From Zhengitettix transpicula (Eukaryota; Arthropoda; Insecta; Orthoptera; Tetrigidae): a DNA stretch of 64,000 nucleotides. This document shows, piece after piece, positions 24,958 through 39,400 of this stretch (position 1 is its first letter; the number at the start of each line of letters is the position of its first letter). The notes under the pieces are model-generated. The model saw only the letters and a list, made by a program, of their open reading frames with translations. It was not told the DNA's origin and did not search any database. The position numbers and the translations under genes were made by a program. The stretch covers positions 1 through 64,000 of the forward strand of contig JAYJMR010000049.1 of the NCBI GenBank assembly GCA_037074705.1, in the 5' to 3' direction.

Positions 24958-27900
24958 GAAGATTCTTGGTTGGTGAAATTCCAAACTTGTCGTCGAAACG
25001 TCGAAATATTACGATATATTAATTAATATCAATGGATTAAGATTTTAGAAGTGCAGGTTTGAGTAATTTTTATAAAGAACGAGTCATTTATTATGAAATA
25101 AGACTTTGTTATTTGAAGATTCTTGGTTGGTGAAATTCCAAACTTGTCGTCGAAACGTCGAAATATTACGATATATTAATTAATATTAATGGATTAAGAT
25201 TTTAGAAGTGCAGGTTTGAGTAATTTTTATAAAGAACGAGTCATTTATTATGAAATAAGACTTTGTTATTTGAAGATTCTTGGTTGGTGAAATTCCAAAC
25301 TTGTCGTCGAAACGTCGAAATATTACGATATATTAATTAATATTAATAGATTAAGATTTTAGAAGTGCAGGTTTGACTAATTTTTAAAAAGAACGAGTCA
25401 TTTATTATGAAATAAGACTTTGTTATTTGAAGATTCTTGGTTGGTGAAATTCCAAACTTGGCGTCGAAACGTCGAAATATTTTTATATATTAATTAATAT
25501 TAATAGATTAAGATTTTAGAAGTGCTGGTTTGAGTAATTTTTATAAAGAACGAGTCATTTATTATGAAATAAGACTTTGTTTTTTGAAGATTCTTGGTTG
25601 GTGAAATTCCAAACTTGTCGTCGAAACGTCGAAATATTACGATATATTAATTAATATTAATGGATTAAGATTTTAGAAGTGCAGGTTTGAGTAATTTTTA
25701 TAAAGAACGAGTCATTTATTATGAAATAAGACTTTGTTATTTGAAGATTCTTGGTTGGTGAAATTCCAAACTTGTCGTCGAAACGTCGAAATATTACGAT
25801 ATATTAATTAGTATTACTAGATTAAGATTTTAGAAGTGCTGGTTTGAGTAATTTTTATAAAGAACGAGTCACTTATTATGAAATAAGACTTTGTTATTTG
25901 AAGATTCTTGGTTGGTGAAATTCCAAACTTGTCGTCGAAACGTCGAAATATTACGATATATTAATTAATATTAATGGATTAAGATTTTAGAAGTGCAGGT
26001 TTGAGTAATTTTTATAAAGAACGAGTCATTTATTATGAAATAAGACTTTGTTATTTCAAGATTCTTGGTTGGTTAAATTCCAAACTTGTCGTCGAAACGT
26101 CGAAATATTACGATATATTAATTAATATTAATGGAATAAGATTTTAGAAGTGCAGGTTTGAGTAATTTTTATAAAGAACGAGTCATTTATTATGAAATAA
26201 GACTTTGTTATTTGAAGATTCTTGGTTGGTGAAATTCCAAACTTGTCGTCGAAACGTCGAAATATTACGATATATTAATTAATATTAATGGATTAAGATT
26301 TTAGAAGTGCAGGTTTGAGTAATTTTTATAAAGAACGAGTCATTTATTATGAAATAAGACTTTGTTATTTAAAGATTCTTGGTTGGTGAAATTCCAAACT
26401 TGTCGTCGAAACGTCGAAATATTACAATATATTAATTAATATTAATGGATTAAGATTTTAGAAGTGCAGGTTTGAGTAATGTTTATAAAGAACGAGTCAT
26501 TTATTATGAAATAAGACTTTGTTATTTAAAGATTCTTGGTTGGTGAAATTCCAAACTTGTCGTCGAAACGTCGAAATATTACGATATATTAATTAATATT
26601 AATGGATTAAGATTTTAAAAGTGCAGGTTTGACTAATTTTTATAAAGAACGAGTCACTTATTATGAAATAGACTTTGTTATTTGAAGATTCTTGGTTGGT
26701 GAAATTCCAAACTTGTCGTCGAAACGTCGAAATATTACGATATATTAATTAATATTAATGGATTAAGATTTTAGAAGTGCAGGTTTGAGTAATTTTTATA
26801 AAGAACGAGTCATTTATTATGAAATAAGACTTTGTTATTTGAAGATTCTTGGTTGGTGAAATTCCAAACTTGTCGTCGAAACGTCGAAATATTACGATAT
26901 ATTAATTAATATTAATGGAATAAGATTTTAGAAGTGCAGGTTTGAGTAATTTTATAAAGAACGAGTCATTTATTATGAAATAAGACTTTGTTATTTGAAG
27001 ATTCTTGGTTGGTGAAATTCCAAACTTGTCGTCGAAACGTCGAAATATTACGATATATTAATTAATATTAATGGATTAAGATTTTAGAAGTGCAGGTTTG
27101 AGTAATTTTTATAAAGAACGAGTCATTTATTATGAAATAAGACTTTGTTATTTGAAGATTCTTGGTTGGTGAAATTCCAAACTTGTCGTCGAAACGTCGA
27201 AATATTACGATATATTAATTAATATTAATGGATTAAGATTTTAGAAGTGCAGGTTTGAGTAATTTTTATAAAGAACGAGTCATTTATTATGAAATAAGAC
27301 TTTGTTATTTGAAGATTCTTGGTTGGTGAAATTCCAAACTTGTCGTCGAAACGTCGAAATATTACGATATATTAATTAATATCAATGGATTAAGATTTTA
27401 GAAGTGCAGGTTTGAGTAATTTTTATAAAGAACGAGTCATTTATTATGAAATAAGACTTTGTTATTTGAAGATTCTTGGTTGGTGAAATTCCAAACTTGT
27501 CGTCGAAACGTCGAAATATTACGATATATTAATTAATATTAATAGATTAAGATTTTAGAAGTGCAGGTTTGACTAATTTTTAAAAAGAACGAGTCATTTA
27601 TTATGAAATAAGACTTTGTTATTTGAAGATTCTTGGTTGGTGAAATTCCAAACTTGTCGTCGAAACGTCGAAATATTTTGATATATTAATTAATATTAAT
27701 AGATTAAGATTTTAGAAGTGCTGGTTTGAGTAATTTTTATAAAGAACGAGTCATTTATTATGAAATAAGACTTTGTTATTTGAAGATTCTTGGTTGGTGA
27801 AATTCCAAACTTGTCGTCGAAACGTCGAAATATTACGATATATTAATTAATAATAATAGATTAAGATTTTAGAAGTGCAGGTTTGAGTAATTTTTATAAA

Positions 27901-29351
27901 GAACGAATCATTTATTATGAAATAAGACTTTGTTATTTGAAGATTCTTGGTTGGTGAAATTCCAAACTTGTCGTCGAAACGTCGAAATATTACGATATAT
28001 TAATTAATATTAATGGATTAAGATTTTAGAAGTGCAGGTTTGAGTAATTTTTATAAAGAACGAGTCATTTATTATGAAATAAGACTTTGTTATTTGAAGA
28101 TTCTTGGTTGGTGAAATTCCAAACTTGTCGTCGAAACGTCGAAATATTACGATATATTAATTAATATTAATGGATTAAGATTTTAGAAGTGCAGGTTTGA
28201 GTAATTTTTTATAAAGAACGAGTCATTTATTATGAAATAAGACTTTGTTATTTGAAGATTCTTGGTTGGTGAAATTCCAAACTTGTCGTCGAAACGTCGA
28301 AATATTACGATATATTAATTAATATTAATGGATTAAGATTTTAGAAGTGCAGGTTTGAGTAATTTTTATAAAGAACGAGTCATTTATTATGAAATAAGAC
28401 TTTGTTATTTGAGGATTCTTGGTTGGTGAAATTCCAAACTTGTCGTCGAAACGTCGAAATATTACGATATATTAATTAATATTAATGGATTAAGATTTTA
28501 GAAGTGCAGGTTTGAGTAATTTTTATAAAGAACGAATCATTTATTATGAAATAAGACTTTGTTATTTGAAGATTCTTGGTTGGTGAAATTCCAAACTTGT
28601 CGTCGAAACGTCGAAATATTATGATATATTAATTAGTATTAATAGATTAAGATTTTAGAAGTGCTGGTTTGACTAATTTTTATAAAGAACGAGTCATTTA
28701 TTATGAAATAAGACTTTGTTATTTGAAGATTCTTGGTTGGTGAAATTCCAAACTTGTCGTCGAAACGTCGAAATATTACGATATATTAATTAATATTAAT
28801 GGATTAAGATTTTAGAAGTGCAGGTTTGAGTAATTTTTATAAAGAACGAGTCATTTATTATGAAATAAGACTTTGTTATTTGAAGATTCTTGGTTGGTGA
28901 AATTCCAAACTTGTCGTCGAAACGTCGAAATATTGGGATATATTAATTAATATTAATAGATTAAGATTTTAGAAGTGCTGGTTTGAGTAATTTTTATAAA
29001 GAACGAATCATTTATTATGAAATAAGACTTTGTTATTTGAAGATTCTTGGTTGGTGAAATTCCAAACTTGTCGTCGAAACGTCGAAATATTACGATATAT
29101 TAATTAATATTAATGGATTAAGATTTTAGAAGTGCTGGTTTGAGTAATTTTTTTAAAGAACGAGTCATTTATTATGAAATAAGATTTTGTTATTTGAAGA
29201 TTCTTGGTTGGTGAAATTCCAAACTTGTCGTCGAAACGTCGAAATATTACGATATATTAATTAATATTAATGGTTTAAGATTTTAGAAGTGCAGGTTTGA
29301 GTAATTTTTATAAAGAACGAGTCATTTATTATGAAATAAGACTTTGTTATT
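24958..29351. repeat. 29-unit duplicated block, copy 2 (28 units recognisable)
   Basis: The block starts directly after copy 1 and repeats its marker order: tgttttttgaag near 25578, tagtattact at 25809, ggttggttaa near 26069, tacaatat at 26423, gtaatgttt near 26477, taataataga at 27851, GGG at 28935, tttttttaaag and then ggtttaagat near 29272. The match fails at the unit starting near 29352, which carries cttatcg and gtgctgg rather than the ataaatgg change of copy 1. New private changes are a missing A near 26668, a missing T near 26950, an extra T near 28207 and ttgaggattc near 28410. Confidence 0.9.
27468..29038. repeat. Ten-unit segment copied again 20 units downstream, source
   Basis: It begins with a B unit and a C unit (TTG at unit 54-56 with gtgctgg), then the taataataga unit at 27782, a run of consensus units, one with gaatcat, an atgatat and agtattaat unit, and ends with a GGG unit at 28882. 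The same order appears at 30609-32178, with the taataataga markers exactly 3140 bp (20 units) apart. Confidence 0.82.
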
Positions 29352-30608
29352 TGAAGATTCTTGGTTGGTGAAATTCCAACTTATCGTCGAAACGTCGAAA
29401 TATTACGATATATTAATTAATATTAATGGATTAAGATTTTAGAAGTGCTGGTTTGAGTAATTTTTATAAAGAACGAGTCATTTATTATGAAATAAGACTT
29501 TGTTATTTGAAGATTCTTGGTTGGTGAAATTCCAAACTTGTCGTCGAAACGTCGAAATATTACGATATATTAATTAATATTAATAGATTAAGATTTTAGA
29601 AGTGCAGGTTTGAGTAATTTTTATAAAGAACGAGTCATTTATTATGAAATAAGACTTTGTTATTTGAAGATTCTTGGTTGGTGAAATTCCAAACTTGTAG
29701 TCGAAACGTCGAAATATTACGATATATTAATTAATATAAATGGATTAAGATTTTAGAAGTGCAGGTTTGAGTAATTTTTATAAAGAACGAGTCATTTATT
29801 ATGAAATAAGACTTTGTTATTTGAAGATTCTTGGTTGGTGAAATTCCAAACTTGTCGTCGAAACGTCGAAATATTACGATATATTAATTAATAATAATAG
29901 ATTAAGATTTTAGAAGTGCAGGTTTGAGTAATTTTTATAAAGAACGAATCATTTATTATGAAATAAGACTTTGTTATTTGAAGATTCTTGGTTGGTGAAA
30001 TTCCAAACTTGTCGTCGAAACGTCGAAATATTACGATATATTAATTAATATTAATGGATTAAGATTTTAGAAGTGCAGGTTTGAGTAATTTTTATAAAGA
30101 ACGAGTCATTTATAATGAAATAAGACTTTGTTATTTGAAGATTCTTGGTTGGTGAAATTCCAAACTTGTCGTCGAAACGTCGAAATATTACGATATATTA
30201 ATTAATATTAATGGATTAAGATTTTAGAAGTGCAGGTTTGAGTAATTTTTATAAAGAACGAGTCATTTATTATGAAATAAGACTTTGTTATTTGAAGATT
30301 CTTGGTTGGTGAAATTCCAAACTTGTCGTCGAAACGTCGAAATATTACGATATATTAATTAATATTAATGGATTAAGATTTTAGAAGTGCAGGTTTGAGT
30401 AATTTTTATAAAGAACGAGTCATTTATTATGAAATAAGACTTTGTTATTTGAAGATTCTTGGTTGGTGAAATTCCAAACTTGTCGTCGAAACGTCGAAAT
30501 ATTACGATATATTAATTAATATTAATAGATTAAGATTTTAGAAGTGCAGGTTTGAGTAATTTTTCATAAAGAACGAGTCATTTATTATGAAATAAGACTT
30601 TGTTATTT

Positions 30609-32178
30609 GAAGATTCTTGGTTGGTGAAATTCCAAACTTGTCGTCGAAACGTCGAAATATTACGATATATTAATTAATATTAATAGATTAAGATTTAGAA
30701 GTGCAGGTTTGACTAATTTTTAAAAAGAACGAGTCATTTATTATGAAATAAGACTTTGTTATTTGAAGATTCTTGGTTGGTGAAATTCCAAACTTTTCGT
30801 CGAAACGTCAAAATATTTTGATATATTAATTAATATTAATAGATTAAGATTTTAGAAGTGCTGGTTTGAGTAATTTTTATAAAGAACGAGTCATTTATTA
30901 TGAAATAAGACTTTGTTATTTGAAGATTCTTGGTTGGTGAAATTCCAAACTTGTCGTCGAAACGTCGAAATATTACGATATATTAATTAATAATAATAGA
31001 TTAAGATTTTAGAAGTGCAGGTTTGAGTAATTTTTATAAAGAACGAATCATTTATTATGAAATAAGACTTTGTTATTTGAAGATTCTTGGTTGGTGAAAT
31101 TCCAAACTTGTCGTCGAAACGTCGAAATATTACGATATATTAATTAATATTAATGGATTAAGATTTTAGAAGTGCAGGTTTGAGTAATTTTTATAAAGAA
31201 CGAGTCATTTATTATGAAATAAGACTTTGTTATTTGAAGATTCTTGGTTGGTGAAATTCCAAACTTGTCGTCGAAACGTCGAAATATTACGATATATTAA
31301 TTAATATTAATGGATTAAGATTTTAGAAGTGCAGGTTTGAGTAATTTTTATAAAGAACGAGTCATTTATTATGAAATAAGACTTTGTTATTTGAAGATTC
31401 TTGGTTGGTGAAATTCCAAACTTGTCGTCGAAACGTCGAAATATTACGATATATTAATTAATATTAATGGATTAAGATTTTAGAAGTGCAGGTTTGAGTA
31501 ATTTTTATAAAGAACGAGTCATTTATTATGAAATAAGACTTTGTTGTTTGAAGATTCTTGGTTGGTGAAATTCCAAACTTGTCGTCGAAACGTCGAAATA
31601 TTACGATATATTAATTAATATTAATGGATTAAGATTTTAGAAGTGCAGGTTTGAGTAATTTTTATAAAGAACGAATCATTTATTATGAAATAAGACTTTG
31701 TTATTTGAAGATTCTTGGTTGGTGAAATTCCAAACTTGTCGTCGAAACGTCGAAATATTATGATATATTAATTAGTATTAATAGATTAAGATTTTAGAAG
31801 TGCTGGTTTGAGTAATTTTTATAAAGAACGAGTCATTTATTATGAAATAAGACTTTGTTATTTGAAGATTCTTGGTTGGTGAAATTCCAAACTTGTCGTC
31901 GAAACGTCGAAATATTACGATATATTAATTAATATTAATGGATTAAGATTTTAGAAGTGCAGGTTTGAGTAATTTTTATAAAGAACGAGTCATTTATTAT
32001 GAAATAAGACTTTGTTATTTGAAGATTCTTGGTTGGTGAAATTCCAAACTTGTCGTCGAAACGTCGAAATATTGGGATATATTAATTAATATTAATAGAT
32101 TAAGATTTTAGAAGTGCTGGTTTGAGTAATTTTTTATAAAGAACGAATCATTTATTATGAAATAAGACTTTGTTATTT
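30609..32178. repeat. Ten-unit segment, downstream copy
   Basis: It matches 27468-29038 unit for unit. It adds private changes: a missing T in the B unit near 30694, acttttcgtc and gtcaaaat near 30795-30810, ttgttgtttg near 31543, and one extra T near 32133. A third isolated taataataga unit at about 29835 sits 13 units from the first, so more than one exchange has shuffled these units. Confidence 0.8.
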
Positions 32179-35100
32179 GAAGATTCTTGGTTGGTGAAAT
32201 TCCAAACTTGTCGTCGAAACGTCGAAATATTACGATATATTAATTAATATTAATGGATTAAGATTTTAGAAGTGCAGGTTTGAGTAATTTTTATAAAGAA
32301 CGAGTCATTTATTATGAAATAAGACTTTGTTATTTGAAGATTCTTGGTTGGTGAAATTCCAAACTTATCGTCGAAACGTCGAAATATTACGATATATTAA
32401 TTAATATTAATGGATTAAGATTTTAGAAGTGCTGGTTTGAGTAATTTTTATAAAGAACGAGTCATTTATTATGAAATAAGACTTTGTTATTTGAAGATTC
32501 TTGGTTGGTGAAATTCCAAACTTGTCGTCGAAACGTCGAAATATTACGATATATTAATTAATATTAATAGATAAAGATTTTAGAAGTGCAGGTTTGAGTA
32601 ATTTTTATAAAGAACGAGTCATTTATTATGAAATAAGACTTTGTTATTTGAAGATTCTTGGTTGGTGAAATTCAAAACTTGTCGTCGAAACGTCGAAATA
32701 TTACGATATATTAATTAATATAAATGGATTAAGATTTTAGAAGTGCAGGTTTGAGTAATTTTTATAAAGAACGAGTCATTTATTATGAAATAAGACTTTG
32801 TTATTTGAAGATTCTTGGTTGGTGAAATTCCAAACTTGTCGTCGAAACGTCGAAATATTACGATATATTAATTAATATTAATAGATGAAGATTTTAGAAG
32901 TGCAGGTTTGACTAATTTTTAAAAAGAACGAGTCATTTATTATGAAATAAGACTTTGTTATTTGAAGATTCTTGGTTGGTGAAATTCCAAACTTGTCGTC
33001 GAAACGTAGAAATATTACGATATATTAATTAATATTAATGGATTAAGATTTTAGAAGTGCAGGTTTGAGTAATTTTTATAAAGAACGAGTCATTTATTAT
33101 TAAATAAGACTTTGTTATTTGAAGATTCTTGGTTGGTGAAATTCCAACTTGTCGTCGAAACGTCGAAATATTACGATATATTAATTAATATTAATGGATT
33201 AAGATTTTAGAAGTGCAGGTTTGAGTAATTTTTATAAAGAACGAGTCATTTATTATGAAATAAGACTTTGTTATTTGAAGATTCTTGGTTGGTGAAATTC
33301 CAAACTTGTCGTCGAAACGTCGAAATATTACGATATATTAATTAATATTAATAGATTAAGATTTTAGAAGTGCAGGTTTGAGTAATTTTTATAAAGAACG
33401 AGTCATTTATTATGAAATAAAACTTTGTTATTTGAAGATTCTTGGTTGGTGAAATTCCAAACTTGTCGTCGAAACGTCGAAATATTACGATATATTAATT
33501 AATATTAATGGATTAAGATTTTAGAAGTGCTGGTTTAAGTAATTTTTATAAAGAACGAGTCATTTATTATGAAATAAGACTTTGTTATTTGAAGATTCTT
33601 GGTTGGTGAAATTCCAAACTTGTCGTCGAAACGTCGAAATATTACGATATATTAATTAATATTAATGGATGAAGATTTTAGAAGTGCTGGTTTGAGTAAT
33701 TTTTATAAAGAACGAAACATTTATTATGAAATAAGACTTTGTTTTTTGAAGATTCTTGGTTGGTGGAATTCCAAACTTGTCGTCGAAACGTCGAAATATT
33801 ACGATATATTAAATAATATTAATGGATTAAGATTTTAGAAGTGCAGGTTTGTGTAATTTTTATAAAGAACGAGTCATTTATTATGAAATAAGACTTTGTT
33901 ATTTGAAGATTCTTGGTTGGTGAAATTCCAAACTTGTCGTCGAAACGTCGAAATATTACGATATATTAATTAATATTAATGGATTAAGATTTTAGAAGTG
34001 CAGGTTTGAGTAATTTTTATAAAGAACGAGTCATTTATTATGAAATAAGACTTTGTTATTTGAAGATTCTTGGTTGGTGAAATTCCAAACTTGTCGTCGA
34101 AACGTCGAAATATTACGATATATTAATTAATATTAATGGATTAAGATTTTAGAAGTGCAGGTTAGAGTAATTTTTATAAAGAACGAGTCATTTATTATGA
34201 AATAAGACTTTGTTATTTGAAGATTCTTGGTTGGTGAAATTCCAAACTTGTCGTCGAAACGTCGAAATATTACGATATATTAATTAATATTAATGGATTA
34301 AGATTTTAGAAGTGCAGGTTTGAGTAATTTTTATAAAGAACGAGTCATTTATTATGAAATAAGACTTTGTTATTTGAAGATTCTTGGTTGGTGAAATTCC
34401 AAACTTGTCGTCGAAACGTCGAAATATTACGATATATTAATTAATATTAATAGATTAAGATTTTAGAAGTGCAGGTATGAGTAATTTTTATAAAGAACGA
34501 GTCATTTATTATGAAATAAGACTTTGTTATTTGAAGATTCTTGGTTGGTGAAATTCCAAACTTGTCGTCGAAACGTTGAAATATTACGATATATTAATTA
34601 ATATTAATGGATTAAGATTTTAGAAGTGCAGGTTTGAGTAATTTTTATAAAGAACGAGTCATTTATTATGAAATAAGACTTTGTTATTTGAAGATTCTTG
34701 GTTGGTGAAATTCCAAACTTGTCGTCGAAACGTCGAAATATTACGATATATTAATTAATATTAATAGATTAAGATTTTAGAAGTGCAGGTTTGACTAATT
34801 TTTAAAAAGAACGAGTCATTTATTATGAAATAAGACTTTGTTATTTGAAGATTCTTGGTTGGTGAAATTCCAAACTTGTCGTCGAAACGTCGAAATATTT
34901 TGATATATTAATTAATATTAATAGATTAAGATTTTAGAAGTGCTGGTTTGAGTAATTTTTATAAAGAACGAATCATTTATTATGAAATAAGACTTTGTTA
35001 TTTGAAGATTCTTGGTTGGTGAAATTCCAAACTTGTCGTCGAAACGTCGAAATATTACGATATATTAATTAATGTTAATAGATTAAGATTTTAGAAGTGC

Positions 35101-36416
35101 AGGTTTGAGTAATTTTTATAAAGAACGAGTCATTTATTATGAAATAAGACTTTGTTATTTGAAGATTCTTGGTTGGTGAAATTCCAAACTTGTCGTCGAA
35201 ACGTCGAAATATTACGATATATTAATTAATATTAATAGATTAAGATTTTAGAAGTGCAGGTTTGAGTAATTTTTATAAAGAACGAGTCATTTATTATGAA
35301 ATAAGACTTTGTTATTTGAAGATTCTTGGTTGTTGAAATTCCAAACTTGTCGTCGAAACGTCGAAATATTACGATATATTAATTAATATTAATGGATTAA
35401 GATTTTAGAAGTGCAGGTTTGATTAATTTTTAAAAAGAACGAGTCATTTATTATGAAATAAGACTTTGTTATTTGAAGATTCTTGGTTGGTGAAATTCCA
35501 AACTTGTCGTCGAAACGTCGACATATTACGATATATTAATTTATATTAATGGAATAAGATATTAGAAGTGCAGGTTTGAGTAATTTTTATAAAGAACGAG
35601 TCATTTATTATGAAATAAGACTTTGTTATTTGAAGATTCTTGGTTGGTGAAATTCCAAACTTGTCGTCGAAACGTCGAAATATTGGGATATATTAATTAA
35701 TATTAATGGATTAAGATTTTAGAAGTGCAGGTTTGAGTAATTTTTATAAAGAACGAGTCATTTATTATGAAATAAGACATTGTTATTTGAAGATTCTTGG
35801 TTGGTGAAATTCCAAACTTGTCGTCGAAACGTCGAAATATTACGATATATTAATTAATATTAATGGATTAAGATTTTAGAAGTGCAGGTTTGAGTAATTT
35901 TTATAAAGAACGAGTCATTTATTATGAAATAAGACTTTGTTATTTGAAGATTCTTGGTTGGTGAAATTCCAAACTTGTCGTCGAAACGTCGAAATATTGG
36001 GATATATTAATTAATATTAATAGATTAAGATTTTAGAAGTGCTGGTTTGAGTAATTTTTATAAAGAACGAGTCATTTATTATGAAATAAGACTTTGTTAT
36101 TTGAAGATTCTTGGTTAGTGAAATTCCAAACTTGTCGTCGAAACGTCGAAATATTACGATATATTAATTAATATTAATAGATTAAGATTTTAGAAGTGCA
36201 GGTTTGACTAATTTTTAAAAAGAACGAGTCATTTATTATGAAATAAGACTTTGTTATTTCAACATTCTTGGTTGGTGAAATTCCAAACTTGTCGTCGAAA
36301 CGTCGAAATATTATGATATATTAATTAATATTAATAGATTAAGATTTTAGAAGTGCAGGTTTGAGTAATTTTTATAAAGAACGAATCATTTATTATGAAA
36401 TAAGACTTTGTTATTT

Positions 36417-39400
36417 GAAGATTCTTGGTTGGTGAAATTCCAAACTTGTCGTCGAAACGTCGAAATATTGGGATATATTAATTAATATTAATAGATTAAG
36501 ATTTTAAAAGTGCAGGTTTGACTAATTTTTATAAAGAACGAGTCATTTATTATGAAATAAGACTTTGTTATTTGAAGATTCTTGTTTGGTGAAATTCCAA
36601 ACTTGTCGTCGAAACGTCGAAATATTACGATATTTTAATTAATATTAATGGATTAAGATTTTAGAAGTGCAGGTTTGAGTAATTTTTATAAAGAACGAGT
36701 CATTTATTATGAAATAAGACTTTGTTATTTGAAGATTCTTGGTTGGTGAAATTCCAAACTTGTCGTCGAAACGTCGAAATATTACGATATATTAATTAAT
36801 ATTAATGGATTAAGATTTTAGAAGTGCAGGTTTGAGTAATTTTTATAAAGAACGAGTCATTTATTATGAAATAAGACTTTGTTATTTGAAGATTCTTGGT
36901 TGGTGAAATTCCAAACTTGTCGTCGAAACGTCGAAATATTACGATATATTAATTAATATTAATGGATTAAGATTTTAGAAGTGCAGGTTTGAGTAATTTT
37001 TAAAAAGAACGAGTCATTTATTATGAAATAAGACTTTGTTATTTGAAGATTCTTGGTTGGTGAAATTCCAAACTTGTCGTCGAAACGTCGAAATATTACG
37101 ATATATTAATTAATATTAATGGAATAAGATTTTAGAAGTGCAGGTTTGAGTAATTTTTATAAAGAACGAGTCATTTATTATGAAATAAGACTTTGTTATT
37201 TGAAGATTCTTGGTTGGTGAAATTCCAAACTTGTCGTCGAAACGTCGAAATATTGGGATATATTAATTAATATTAATAGATTAAGATTTTAGAAGTGCAG
37301 GTTTGAGTAATTTTTATAAAGAACGAGTCATTTATTATGAAATAAGACTTTGTTATTTGAAGATTCTTGGTTGGTGAAATTCCAAACATGTCGTCGAAAC
37401 GTCGAAATATTACGATATATTAATTAATATTAATGGATTAAGATTTTAGAAGTGCAGGTTTGAGTAATTTTTATAAAGAACGAGTCATTTATTATGAAAT
37501 AAGACTTTGTTATTTGAAGATTCTTGGTTGGTGAAATTCCAAACTTGTCGTCGAAACGTCGAAATATTACGATATATTAATTAATATTAATGGATTAAGA
37601 TTTTAGAAGTGCTGGTTTGAGTAATTTTTATAAAGAACGAGTCATTTATTATGAAATAAGACTTTGTTATTTGAAGATTCTTGGTTGGTGAAATTCCAAA
37701 CTTGTCGTCGAAACGTCGAAATATTACGATATATTAATTAATATTAATGGATTAAGATTTTAGAAGTGCAGGTTTGAGTAATTTTTATAAAGAACGAATC
37801 ATTTATTATGAAATAAGACTTTGTTATTTGAAGATTCTTGGTTGGTGAAATTCCAAACTTGTCGTCGAAACGTCGAAATATTACGATATATTAATTAATA
37901 TTAATGGATTAGGATTTTAGAAGTGCAGGTTTGAGTAATTTTTATAAAGAACGAGTTATTTATTATGAAATAAGACTTTGTTATTTGAAGATTCTTGGTT
38001 GGTGAAATTCCAAACTTGTCGTCGAAACGTCGAAATATTACGATATATTAATTAATATTAATGGATTAAGATTTTAGAAGTGCTGGTTTGAGTAATTTTT
38101 ATAAAGAACGAGTCATTTATTATGAAATAAGACTTTGTTATTTGAAGATTCTTGGTTGGTGAAATTCCAAACTTGTCGTCGAAACGTCGAAATATTACGA
38201 TATATTAATTAGTATTAATGGATTAAGATTTTAGAAGTGCAGGTTTGAGTAATTTTTATAAAGAACGAGTCATTTATTATGAAATAAGACTTTGTTATTT
38301 GAAGATTCTTGGTTGGTGAAATTCCAAACTTGTCGTCGAAACGTCGAAATATTACGATATATTAATTAATATTAATAGATTAAGATTTTAGAAGTGCAGG
38401 TTTGACTAATTTTTAAACAGAAAGTGTCAGTTATTATGAAATAAGACTTTGTTATTTGAAGATTCTTGGTTGGTGAAATTCCAAACTTGTCGTCGAAACG
38501 TCGAAATATTTTGATATATTAATTAATATTAATAGATTAAGATTTTAGAAGTGCAGGTTTGAGTAATTTTTATAAAGAACGAATCATTTAGTATGAAATT
38601 AGACTTTGTTATTTGAAGATTCTTGGTTGGTGAAATTCCAAACTTGTCGTCGAAACGTCGAAATATTGGGATATATTAATTAATATTAATAGATTAAGAT
38701 TTTAAAAGTGCAGGTTTGACTAATTTTTATAAAGAACGAGTCATTTATTATGAAATAAGACTTTGTTATTTGAAGATTCTTGGTTGGTGAAATTCCAAAC
38801 TTGTCGTCGAAACGTCGAAATATTACGATATATTAATTAATATTAATGGATTAAGATTTTAGAAGTGCAGGTTTGAGTAATTTTTATAAAGAACGAGTCA
38901 TTTATTATGAAATAAGACTTTGTTATTTGAAGATTCTTGGTTGGTGAAATTCCAAACTTGTCGTCGAAACGTCGAAATATTACGATATATTAATTAATAT
39001 TAATGGATTAAGATTTTAGAAGTGCAGGTTTGAGTAATTTTTATAAAGAACGAGTCATTTATTATGAAATAAAACTTTGTTATTTGAAGATTCTTGGTTG
39101 GTGAAATTCCAAACTTGTCGTCGAAACGTCGAAATATTACGATATATTAATTAATATTAATGGAATAAGATTTTAGAAGTGCAGGTTTGAGTAATTTTTA
39201 TAAAGAACGAGTCATTTATTATGAAATAAGACTTTGTTATTTGAAGATTCTTGGTTGGTGAAATTCCAAACTTGTCGTCGAAACGTCGAAATATTGGGAT
39301 ATATTAATTAATATTAATAGATTAAGATTTTAGAAGTGCAGGTTTGAGTAATTTTTATAAAGAACGAGTCATTTATTATGAAATAAGACTTTGTTATTTG

